Of a stretch of DNA of 64,000 nucleotides, positions 46,383 to 60,193 are shown in pieces. This stretch comes from Lepidurus packardi (Eukaryota; Arthropoda; Branchiopoda; Notostraca; Triopsidae): contig JAKZAN010000007.1 in NCBI GenBank assembly GCA_023053545.1, forward strand, positions 1,984,001-2,048,000. The letters run 5' to 3'. Both the position numbers and the translations under genes were made by a program. The notes below the pieces were generated by a model. That model did no database searches. It saw only the letters and a list, made by a program, of their open reading frames with translations, and was not told the DNA's origin. How positions within the stretch are numbered: the stretch's first letter is position 1; the number at the start of each line of letters is the position of its first letter.

Positions 46383-47383
46383 TGCAAAGCGATCAAGTTT
46401 TGGTCAGTTATCTTAGAAAAACGTGCACGACCACATCACACCAAAATTCCCTTTTGATCTCTTCAGATCTTCGTTTGTCCACCCTCCACTTCTCGTTTTC
46501 CTTCGATAAATCCGCGCAAACGCGTGAAAAGAGTCGCACTTTTCCCGCATTCAGCGCGATTTTCAAACACCGTTCTCGTTTTGGTCAGCTCTCGCGTTTC
46601 CTTTACACAGCTTTCCGCACAGCTGTATTGGTACACATATGGGTGTCGACTTGTTCCACAGCTGGCTCGATTGTATGACAGAAAGGCTCCACTTTAAGCT
46701 ATGAATACGTAAGGCTTCAGTAAGAAAAAATGCCTGCTATATTATACAAAGCGAATTATGCGCATGAGTGTATTTGTAGTATTACTTGCCTATTTGAAAA
46801 AGGATACGTTTTTCCGAGACTAAGAAGCTTTGGCCGTTCACGTTGGGTCTGGAGGATAAAAATCAATAATCTGAGCATGCTTCCAGCCCTGTATGTGACG
46901 TGAAAACTGACAGTCGACATGCAAGAGCGGTCTATTGCTACCTTGAAAAGTAGATCTACCTTCCAAAGAACTTTTCTCTTTAGTTCTTTGTGAAGCACAC
47001 TGTACGATTGTGTTTACCGAAGTGTGTTTTGTTGGCGTTACAAAACAAGGTGTAAAACAGTGCTTCTGAAATGTGCCAAACAAACCGGAAAAATCATTAC
47101 TAGATTTGCGTGCGACGAGCTCGATCCAACCGTGTTGCTCTGCATATTGAGTCCAAACGTTGAAAAGGTAAGACGCACTACATATCCAAATTTGACATTG
47201 CAAATTTTTATTTCATTGGAAAAAATTTATCCTAATTCACGCGGTTTTCGTCGTGTCTTGCACTGTGAACGAAACTTGCCTGATTTTGATCTCGATAAGT
47301 GGAACAGGTTTATACGGTGGCCAATACGGACCCAAAGGTCTTCATTTCAAACAGGTCAGGTCAAGTAAGGTCCCCAAGAGAAA
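46383..47383. promoter_or_regulatory. divergent region between DNAJC16 and the SLC7A transporter
   Basis: About 1 kb between start codons. Open frames on both strands (for example 46838-47203 minus, 47024-47368 plus) overlap each other and resemble no known protein. Probably promoters and a transporter 5'UTR. Confidence 0.4.
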
Positions 47384-50081
47384 ATGGCTCAAGGGAAAGG
47401 CGAAAGGTTGAAAAGACAGACCCAGACTTTTTCTCCCACGTCAGTCAAACGATAGTTTATTCGGTGAAAAGACATCGCAGCTTTTGGTTTGCCATTCGCG
47501 TTGTTTTTTGCAAAGTTTTGCGTAGTTTCTTCTTTTCATTACTGCAATCATGACTTCTGTCACAAGGTTTTGAAGTGCTTTCGTTACCTTAGTACAGCGG
47601 TGAAGATAACAACTCAATACTTTGTAATTTTCTTCTTTTCAGCTCTACAGGTGTTGGCCCCTCAAACCCTGCTGCAAATCCAACCGTAGGAACAACTACT
47701 AAAGACGGACCTAAGTGTGTTGCTGCCAAAGACTCCGAAATGGGAGGCATAAGAAACCGAGTGGTTTGCCATTTAATGGGAGGTTTATGCTATCGAATGA
47801 ACCGACGAAAAACGTTGGAGGAAGATTTAATGGAAACTCCACTTAGACGCTGCCTGTCTACCCTCGACATTACGTTGCTAGGTAAAATCTGATCACGTGA
47901 ACGACAATAGGTGGTATGGCAGCCTATGACATTACTATCGAGTATCGACACTTTTTTACTTCATTACTTTAAAAAAAATCGCCTCGTAGGTATTGGTCAT
48001 ATGGTGGGAGCAGGCATATACGTTCTTACCGGAACTGTGGCGAACAGTTTGGCGGGCCCTGCGATTGTATTGTCTTTTCTGATCGCTGGATTTGCATCGT
48101 TCCTAGCTGCGCTTTGTTATGCGGAATTCGGGGCGCGTGTACCCAAAGCCGGTTCTGCCTATGTTTACACCTACGTGACAATCGGCGAGTTCTGGGCTTT
48201 CGTAATTGGCTGGAATATCTTGTTAGAACACATGATAGGTACTTCAAGGATTCTTTTTACCCAGAGTCGCTTATCGAAAAAAAAACAAGCGATTCACATA
48301 CCGCTAATTGAGGCTTACATGTTTCGTTGAATTTTTATCAGGAGCGGCGTCTGTTGCACGTGCTTGGAGCGGCTATGTAGACTCTTTAGCCGGTGGAGTA
48401 ATTGCAAATGCAACTGGCAGCCTTATCGGTGAAATGCATGAACATATGCTGGCCAAAACACCGGACTTCTTAGCTTTCGGCGTCTGTCTGGCGTACTGTA
48501 CTTTACTTGCAGTGGGCGTCAAAGGCTCGGCATATTTCAACAGCTTTTTCACGATGGTTAACATCGCGGTAATGGGCTTTGTAATTGTGTTCGGCTTCTA
48601 CTGGGCAGACGGCCGGAACTGGATTGACTACGGTGGATTCACTCCCTTCGGATTCACCGGCGTCTTATCCGGTAGATCCCATACACCAACCCAATTTAAA
48701 GTTAGATTTTAAATATGTTCCACTTCTCTTAGGTGCTGCTACTTGTTTTTATGCCTTTGTGGGCTTTGACAGCATTGCCACTTCTGGGGAAGAAGCTCGT
48801 AATCCGAGTTTTTCGATTCCCGTAGCGACTTTCGTGTCCATGGCCTTCGTTACTGTAGGCTATGTTTGCGTGGGAGCAGCTTTAACCTTAATGGTACCGT
48901 ATACGACAATCAACCCTGCAGCTGCTTTGCCTGACGCTTTTGCCGCACATGGAATCACCTGGGCACGAATCGTGGTATCAGTCGGAGCCTTAGCTGGAAT
49001 GACGACCACTCTGTTCGGGTCGTTATTTTCCTTGCCGCGAGGCGTCTATGCCATGGCACAAGATGGTCTTTTATTTCCTTGCTTCGCTCGAGTCCACGAA
49101 AAGACACAAGTAATTGCTTCATTGACTTTGATCCGTCTAAAATCTATTCTGTATACATTTTAGGTACCCCTTATTACGATGGCAGTATGCGGACTACTTA
49201 GTGCAATCGTAGCACTGCTTTTTGATATAGAGAAGCTAGTGGAATTCATGTCTATTGGAACTCTGATGGCTTACACCATAGTCAGTGCAGCTGTTATCAT
49301 TCTCAGGTATCGTCCTGTACACAAAACGGATTCGGACGCTGAAACTTTGACCGCTGACAGCCTTCGCAGTCCTTCGTCACCTGAGAGTGCCAAGGATTTC
49401 GCAGGGGTAAGAGCTATTTTTTAACGCACTTTTAATGTCCTATTATTGTGTCAGGTGTTAAACGAAGCTGGGCGCCTAAAGCCACGGTTTTATTGGGTGG
49501 CAAAAATAATAGGAGAGTCAACTCCTGGCTACGTCCCGTCCGTGTGTGTTCTAGTATTTAGTATTGCTTGTGGTGCAGCGTGCAGCTTGCTCCAATGGGG
49601 CGGACATGCCGTTGCAGATCGCCTCTGGTGGGCAGTCCTTCTGTTAGCCATATCTGTACTGTCAGGTCTTATAAGTAAGTGGATATTCAGTTTGGTTTTC
49701 GTTTCAATTTTCATATGTAACTGAAATCTTGCGAAGGTTTCTGCATCATTCTTGCGCACCAACAGTCAGCAGAAGGCCTCAAGTTTAAGGTCCCATGGGT
49801 TCCCTTTCTACCTGCCCTCAGTATTTTCGCAAATGTTGCCCTAATGGTAAACTTAAATCCCATGACTTGGATTCGATTCACGGTTTGGATGGCCGTAGGT
49901 AATGTTGTATGCTCTCCATTGCCCACAGAATGATTAATCTGTCCGCTTTCTAGGATTAATCATCTACTTTGGGTACGGGATGCGTAACAGTAAAGAAAAT
50001 AGGGCCTTGACAACTTACTCCGAGTTGTTGATTACGGGGAATAATCAATCCCAATGGGGATCAACAGAGAACAGAAATTAA
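47384..50081 (+). CDS. SLC7A-type cationic amino acid transporter (CAT subfamily)
   Basis: CAT proteins move arginine, lysine and ornithine across the plasma membrane. A proposed first exon (47384-47439, [12 protein letters not shown]) joins in phase to 47643; the ATG at 47741 (MGGIRNRVV) is an alternative start. The core is typical: [88 protein letters not shown] and [15 protein letters not shown]. The C-terminal exons end with [21 protein letters not shown]. About 14 membrane segments are expected. CAT1 and SLC7A4 types cannot be separated here. Confidence 0.9.
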
Positions 50082-50273
50082 AGCTAATTTCAAACAGAAC
50101 TCCCAAACTACCTGGATTGGGTTTTTGACTTCTTCGGCACAGAATTGTTTGCTATGATACATCATTTTTAGACGTATACATGTAAGAAAATCCAGAGCAG
50201 GTGCTATTTTAAGAAGATGTATTGAGAAGTATTTAGTTGCAAACAGAGTTGTTTTTTTAGACCCACAATGCTT

Positions 50274-52104
<1,831 letters not shown>

Positions 52105-52466
52105 TTTTTTAAAGTTAAACTCGCAAAACTTTGCGTGATGATGAAGCAAATAAACAGTCAACAACTAAGAATAAAGAGCGAGGAATAAGGAAGGCTAACG
52201 TTTGTACTGAGAAAACGAAGCTAGCGTCACCATCCGTTTTTGTTAAGAACTATGGTATATTGTTGTACTATGAGAGAAAAATTCTTGCCTATCATTGCCG
52301 TTGAGCAGCACCGTCGTCGAAGCTGAACCACATGCTCATGTCGTCGGCGGAACGTCACCTCGCCATATTTAAGAACTCATCACTTCAAAAGCCTTATAAA
52401 CTCCAGCTGTTGTATCTGGTGAACTTGATTACAACTATCGAGTTAGAGTGTTAATTTACATCAGCC
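52105..52466. promoter_or_regulatory. divergent promoter region of PSMC2 and DAP1
   Basis: 362 bases separate the start codons of two widely used genes, which suggests a shared, probably TATA-less promoter. No single motif is convincing. Confidence 0.4.
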
Positions 52467-53067
52467 ATGTCCGATGAAGAAGCACCTTTGAAGGCGGGCC
52501 ATCCTCCAGCGAGTAAATATTAATACTTTATTTAATGTGCGCTGTCCTTGTTAGCTATTTTTTTTTCTTTTAATGGAATGACCTTGGCATGGGAACGCTT
52601 AGGGTTTAGCAATCTTGGATTTCTCTTTCTGTATTATGGTATAACACAAGTAGTGCAGTAGGATAATATGTTCAAGGCTGACAATGAAATTAGAGACTAA
52701 CATGAACATTTTGTCTACAGCGAAAGTGGGAGGAATGCGGGTTGTCCAGCACAAGCCCCCTCATACTGCTGAACAGGAAGCGGCTCCTGCAAAGGATAAT
52801 GAGGAAACCGAAGAAGAACAACAGAAAGACAAGTAAACATGTTGTTGGTTTACCCTTATTCTAACACCTGTTGTTTTACATAACAGGGCTCAGTCGAAAA
52901 CTGTAGTAATATCTGGAGCCGTTGTAAAGGAGAAAGACGTGTTTTCTCCTGAGGCTGCAAAGGCAATTCACGAGAAACCTCAGCAGATTTCTAACAAGCA
53001 GATTCCAGGCGGTCCAAATCAGGGCCAGAAGAGCATGGCTAATCTTATACAGCCACGCAAATCTTAA
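52467..53067 (+). CDS. DAP: death-associated protein 1 homolog
   Basis: DAP1 is a small, largely disordered substrate of mTOR that restrains autophagy. Three exons (52467-52512, about 52721-52834, 52888-53067) give 113 residues. The conserved blocks are KAGHPPA|TKVGGMRVVQHKPPHT, VVISGAVVKEKDVFSPEAAK and the end MANLIQPRKS, in the order and spacing of vertebrate DAP1. The first intron is longer (about 210 bases) than most in the window. The start is the only ATG giving the family N-terminus. Confidence 0.92.
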
Positions 53068-53560
53068 GTTCCACATCCTCATAGAATTGATTATTTCTGA
53101 TATGGCAGTAGACTTAATCAACAACTGACATGCTGTGGAAAGGGGGTATATGCTGAAGGTTCACAGTTGTGAAGTGGAAGTATTTTTGTGCTTGGGAAGT
53201 CCAGGTTTGGTTCAGGTGTTTTTTTGGGATCAAGGAATCTGTTTTTTCGGCATTGAAAATCTTGGTTAAATTAGTGGCTTTGTCCGCTAATTGATTTAAT
53301 TTTGCTTTTTTAATTTAATTTTTTTTATTATGATATTTATTGCTAACGCAATAAACGGTAACTTTCAACTCGATTTAATAAAGAGTCATGCCGTATAAAA
53401 GAGAAAAAGTAGAGTGATCGAAATGAAGAATGTACAAACATGACTTCCGTCGAGTCCATGCCAACAACTTCGAAACATGCAGTAACAAACTCAAAACTGC
53501 CAAAAGGCTTTTTACATGGAAGTGTATAAGCATAGTCGCGTTTCGAAAATTTTTTTTTTG
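53068..53560. other. convergent 3' flanks of DAP1 and LENG1
   Basis: Two poly(A) signals for DAP1 are visible, AATAAA at 53350-53355 and 53377-53382. The rest is AT-rich with no further gene. Confidence 0.6.
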
Positions 53561-54720
<1,160 letters not shown>

Positions 54721-54904
54721 TTTTACAAAACAATAACAATGAGTTCAGAATAATCCTTTTAATTCTGAATGTTTAGTGCAGTGCCACTAGGTGACAGCAG
54801 CGGCTTGAAAAGCCTTGCGTCTGCACTACGCCGCATAGTGACATTTCAGTACATTGCAGCGATTCTGCAACTTTACCGATACGCGATAGTAAAAGCACGC
54901 AATA
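54721..54904. promoter_or_regulatory. bidirectional promoter of LENG1 and SUGP1
   Basis: The 184-base gap must hold both promoters. It includes an inverted repeat (TTCAGAAT ... ATTCTGAA, about 54742-54767) and a CTCF-like site at 54784-54800. Confidence 0.6.
54784..54800 (+). promoter_or_regulatory. CTCF-like motif CCACTAGGTGACAGCAG
   Basis: Matches the CTCF core (CCAC-N-AG-(G/A)-(G/T)-GGC-AG) except for one A in place of G. It lies midway in a short bidirectional promoter, a common place for CTCF sites in animals. Not tested. Confidence 0.4.
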
Positions 54905-57166
54905 ATGGCCGACCGAAAGAAGTTTGGTGATAAATTTTCGCGTCGTACAACCAGAAATGAACGGTTTCAGCAAATGTCGTCACAGGCGGAGCTTATTGAA
55001 CAACGTAAAAGAGAAATAGAAGCAAAGCTGAAAGCCCGCGAACAAAAATCAAGCTCTCTGGACGGCGCAGCTTCAAGTTCAGCATCAACATCAAGTTCTG
55101 GTTCTGTTCTCCGTCCAGTAACAGCTCCTTTACCAATTCAAGTTCAGGCTTCCAGTTCTGTGCCCTTGCCTGTCAGTGTGTCACTGCCAATGTAAGCTTT
55201 TTGTATACTGATTTCGCCAGCTAAGTAACTCTTGTCTTATCATTAGTACTTCCGTGCCTGTGGCTGCAGCCAAGGCCCCTGTTCCATTCCGGAACGATGG
55301 CACTTTTCTGGATCATTTCCGTAAAATAGCTCAGCCACCTCCACCTACTTGCCCTAGTCCTGGTATTAATTACAGTAGTTCGAGCTCCACTACTTCGGGT
55401 ATGGCTTAAATGTGACTTTCACTTTAGACTGCTACTGATGGTTGTTACTTATATTGTAGGAACGTTTGTAACTAACACCTTTATAGAATGTGATATTCCT
55501 CTTCCACCAACTGACGTGAATCCGCTAGACATTCCTTTGCCAAGCACTTCTGTTTCACCACCACCGATTCCCCCTACCTATTGTAAACCTGAAGTCACGG
55601 GAAATCAGGAACTTTTTGCTGACCAAAGAGCTCCGTCTCCGTACTCTCCGTCCAGGCCTTGCTCCGATGATGAAGAGGAGAAAGAATGTGACTCCAAGTC
55701 TGCAGGTAGCTGGTCGAGGCAAGGTCCAGCTTGGACCTCTGTCTCATCTTTAGCAAAAGCCTTTGTTGGACCCGTCTCTTACGGATTATGCTAGTTTTCC
55801 CTCTAGTAATAACAGAACCCGCAACTGTGATGGCTGCTTCCACTAGCGCGTACTACTTCCCTTACGAACCAGTTGAGACCACGTCTCCTCAGATGATCGA
55901 AAACGTAGGGTAAGAACCTATGTTCCTTCAATTAGATATACTTCATGATTTAGGTCTCGATCGTAGTGTCAGTGCGGGGGTTTGTATTTCCTTACAGCAA
56001 GGGCTATATTTGAAGCACACCTATGCCCTATTTGATTATATAGATTGTCTGTGGATATTAAAAAAGAGGCAGACGCGTGTAACAGCGATTCGAATTCTAA
56101 TGAGCGTACACGGAAACGGAAAAGTCGTTGGGGACCTGAAGATGACAAAAAACATATTCCACCAATCCCGCTTCCAAAATCCGTTGCCAGATCATCCACT
56201 TCTTTTGGAATGAGTCCTGGATTAGGCGGAAGTGTACGTCCCAATACTATACTGGCCAGAAGCGCTATGCTCTCCAAAATTACCCAATCCGATCCACAGA
56301 TTTTAGCCTACGCTGTGAAGGTTTTTGGTACAACAGATCTAACAGAGGATCAGTGGAAACAATGCATGGATCAAATCAAGGTTGCCAGAATTAGTAGATA
56401 TTCAAAAGAAACCATATTTAGTGACTAAGCTTTTTGTTAACAGATGCAATATGTCTATCAAGAAATGCTAAAGAAACGCCAAGAACGCGAGCAACTGGAG
56501 GAATTGGGCAAGGTCAAATATGAGTACGACAGTGATGAAGACGTAGAGGGTGGTACATGGGAACACAAGCGTCGGCTGCAGGAGATGGAAAAAACTAAAG
56601 TTTGGGCGGATAAGTTGACAAGAAATGCATCTGGAAGACATCACATTGGAGACTTTTTGCCCCCTGAAGAACTAGCCACTTTCGCTAAAAAGGTACGGAT
56701 GTATTTTGTGCATACCAATTTTTTATTTAATTTTGCACCTTTGTAGTATCAAGCTCTGAAAGAAGGGCAAGAGTTCTGTCAAAATGACTATGAGGAGTTT
56801 AAGATTGCGGAAGACAATGTTGGCTATCAAATGCTGAAAAAGTTTGGTTGGACTGAAGGTCAGGGCTTGGGGGTAGAAGGAGCAGGCATCACAGCACCTG
56901 TCAACCAGTAATTGTTTACATGTATTTTCTATTCGCTGCCTTACGCACCCGTTGTAATAGGAATAATGCTGGTGGAGAGAAACGCGGATTGGGAGCTGTT
57001 AGACCGGACGATTTGACAAAAGAAGATGACGAATTTGAAGCGTACAGAAAACGTATGATGCTGGCCTACAGATTCCGACCAAATCCTCTCGTAAGTCAAT
57101 ATTTGGATCCACATGCGTAATAACTGTATTTTTTCGTAGAATAATCCGAGACGACAATATTATTAA
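54905..57166 (+). CDS. SUGP1: SUGP1 (SF4) splicing factor lacking recognisable SURP domains
   Basis: SUGP1 works with SF3B1 and a DHX helicase in branch-site selection. The N-terminus ([36 protein letters not shown]) matches. Then comes a Pro/Ser-rich region, the [13 protein letters not shown] motif, the C-terminal region with [39 protein letters not shown] and the G-patch ([20 protein letters not shown]), and the end [17 protein letters not shown]. Between about 55690 and 56045, where vertebrate SUGP1 has two SURP domains, I find only [20 protein letters not shown] and no SURP in any frame. Nine to ten exons, phases consistent. Confidence 0.92.
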
Positions 57167-57202
57167 TGTGGATGGACTGTTTGTATAACGTGGTTAGATA
57201 GT

Positions 57203-58451
57203 TTACTTAACAGAGTTTGATGAGTTTGGGTGTCTTTTGCGTACAGCGACAGGTATTATACGTAGGACTTGCCAGGTGCAGATTTCATCGTCGAACCATG
57301 ATGTGACATGCATGCTGTCAACCATACAAAAGTAGAGGCGATCAAGGCATTTAGTTTTTCTGTATACTGATCGAGGGTCTTGGGACAGTATATTGACAAT
57401 AGCAGATTTAGCTTCTTCTGTGCTCTTTAAGAACAAAAGGCTAAAACTACTATCTGGATTATGTGAACTAAAGTTGCTGAGCTGATGTAAGGCTGTTTTG
57501 GTGAAAGTTACGGGTAGGAGTTTATCTCCAGTCCATTCCGGCGTTCGTGTGCCCTGGTCATGGGTGTTTTCTCGCTGAAGATGGGTAAAGGTAGCGTGAT
57601 CTTCCCGTGCTGGATTCTCGTTGGCAGTTATAATACTCGACAAACTGGGGCTGAAGGCTGGGTCTTCGTTTTCATTAAGTGACTCTTGGTCTGGTTGTGG
57701 GATATCAGCTACGCTAGTACGTTCCACTTGTGAGCACTTGTTCTCTGTGGTGGTTGTTTGCTTACAAAGAGGCTCAGGTACTGGTCGCAGCTGAGATAAA
57801 GGACAGTCTGCTGTGGGCGGGTTGTCGAGCGCTGAACTCACGAAACGGCAAGGGTTATCGTACGTTGGAATGTAGGGTTTAATATCAAGAATCGGCGTTC
57901 CGTCCAGTAAATCCAAGCCCGACAGGTGAACGATTGGACCTAGCGGATGAGTTAGTTTAATATTGTAAAGAATAGTAAGCTTCTAGATTGTACCTGATAT
58001 GCTTTCCAATTTTGCAAGAGTTAGACCTATAGGATTGGGACGATGAGGAGATCTTGTAGAAAAAAGTCCTACTCTTTTGCCTCCTAAACGCGGGGGAGCC
58101 ACCTTGGCTTTGGTAGCTCTCCCGTCATTGCAGTGAAAGAGGAAGATAATCCTAAACGAAGACACGTATTAGAGGTTACGCACGATGTATAAGGTGTTTA
58201 ATTTAATACCAAACGTGTGAATAGCTCTCTAGACCCTCCAGTGCATGCTCCGGGTTCGAAAACACGTCCTTTGAAATAGTGATTGTCCCTCGAGAAAGTG
58301 GACAGACGGTGGGTTGGCGCGGGGTTCCATTTTTTGTTTTAAACCACGTGGATGCGTAACCTTAACAAACATTGTTTCCTTTTTATTCTCTCATGTTACA
58401 ATGTATTTCTACCGAGTTACCTATTGGATTAAATGTTGTTGTTGGATTCAT
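57203..58451 (-). CDS. TRMO: tRNA N6-methyltransferase TrmO homolog
   Basis: TRMO adds the N6-methyl group to t6A37 of some tRNAs, using SAM. The minus-strand model starts at 58451 (MNPTTTFNPIG, first intron near 58420-58360), then YASTWFKTKNGTPRQPTVCP, NPEHALEGLESYSHVW and the SAM-binding region with GLFSTRSPHRPNPIGLTLAK, split by an intron at about 58208-58147. A spacer then runs to the C-terminal domain (DPRSVYRKTKCLDRLYFCMV, ICTWQVLRI). The central spacer is long and low in complexity, as in vertebrates. The start could lie further upstream in frame. Confidence 0.9.
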
Positions 58452-59047
58452 TGTAAAGTTCACAGAAGGCTCCTCGGCCCACTTGATATAAATCGTGTTT
58501 TGGTTTCAGAGCGCAGGGAGAGCTGTAAACCGCGATTTCCCGCTTTCTCAGTTCACAATCGAATTCCGTGCAAGAGCAAAAAGGCTTCGCAGGAATGGCA
58601 CGAGTAAAGTTACCCACAGTAAAAAGCATACAAAAGTGATATCGTCTGCATAATGAAGTAGAAAGGCAGCTCTTCCTAATGTTATTTCGTGATTTGTGAT
58701 CCGTTTGCTGTGCAAACGATGATTGGTAGGTTGTTTAGGACTTTCTCGCTTTGTCTAATAGCACACGAATACCTAGAAAGAAAATTTCTTGTTTATATTG
58801 GAATTTTCTTTGACTAAGGAAACAGCTAGCTTGACTTGGCTGTACGAATTGGCATTTGAGCTGTATTCGTCATACATAATATTTAACTTGGGAATTTAAC
58901 TTGGTCAATTAGTTAAGAAACTTGGATATGAGTAATAAAATGCAATATATGTATTGCGCAATTCCAGATTATGAATGGGAATGACACGCCATATGGTACG
59001 AACTGGGTGATACGCAACTGAAATTTTAAATTGATGAAGGGTATGCA
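58452..59047. other. gap between NFYC and TRMO
   Basis: Holds the TRMO promoter and the NFYC 3' flank. The open frames here are short and unconvincing. No other feature is seen. Confidence 0.5.
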
Positions 59048-60193
59048 TCACTCTGTAGTTTGAAGCTCAATAACTTGAGTCTGTTGGGTAGGCTGCTGGG
59101 TTTGAACAACTACTGTTTGGTTAACATTTCCAGCCCCAAGTTGGCCGAGTTGCATACGGAGCATTTGCAACTGTTGAGGTGTTAACTGGATCTGCAAATA
59201 AAGACGAATTATTACAGTAGATTTGTAGATTTCGTATTAAGCTAACACTTACGGGTATTTGTTGAATTTCGCCATTGGGTCCCACAATTTGTTGAACAAT
59301 CTGAATACTTCCGGTTTGCTGCGACGCCTGATGAGGAGAGTTTTGCAAAATTATTTGCTGCGGTTGCTGCTGCACTTGTGTGGGTGGCTGGGAAGGGGCA
59401 GGTGTTGGACTGGCTACGGTCAAGCTAGGTGCAGCTTGTACAGTTTGGCTCTGTTGAAGGACTTGCGGCGCCTGCATGACATTGATAGTCTGGATCTGGC
59501 CACCTGGTTGCATTATCTGGATAGTTTGTGGTGTTCCACCGGAGTTTTGGATAGCCGCGCCTTGTTGGTTCGGTAGTTGTTGCAGTGCTTGGTGGCTTTG
59601 CTGTGCCAAGTTCAAGTAGTACTGCACCTGTAAATTAGACGTTAGCGCCAAAAGTAACTTGTAAAGTATTAGGAAACATACCTGATCGGTAATAACAGAA
59701 CTGGATGCTTTCTCCTCTTTAGTCTTAGCTGGCTTAACTTCTTCTCTTGGCACAATGTCAATTAGAAAGTCAAACTGGTCATATTTGGAGATTGCCATAG
59801 CTATGTCGTTTCGCTGTAGTAAGATAAGGTTATGTAAAGAAAATGGAGAGGGTTTTTGGTTTATACTTGTAGAGTTCTTCGCTTGTTATCCTCCGTGTGG
59901 ATCCAGGCTCTGAGTGTGAGTTCCCCGATAAATATTTCAGCCGCTTTGGAAAAAAGAACGGGGGCTTCCGCGCTAATCATTTTTACGTCATCATCTAGCT
60001 TCATGATTTTCTTTATACGAGCCAAAGGTAGTTCCTGCTGCTTTAAATCGTTGTTTGTTAGTTGCTGAATTTCCTCCAAGGTTTTGGGCCAAAACTGGGA
60101 AAGAGCTTGCCCGGCTTCAGAAGAAGTTATTGCAGAGTTGGCTTGTGACTGGACCATATCTGCAAGCGTTTGGGTTGACTCACTGTTTGCCAT
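59048..60193 (-). CDS. NFYC: nuclear transcription factor Y subunit gamma
   Basis: NF-YC pairs with NF-YB through a histone fold; with NF-YA they bind CCAAT boxes. The start is at 60193 ([15 protein letters not shown]). The histone fold runs from [10 protein letters not shown] through [58 protein letters not shown] and [12 protein letters not shown]. After [13 protein letters not shown] comes a Gln-rich activation domain with [14 protein letters not shown], ending VIELQTTE. Four exons. All histone-fold residues needed for dimer formation are present. Confidence 0.97.
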
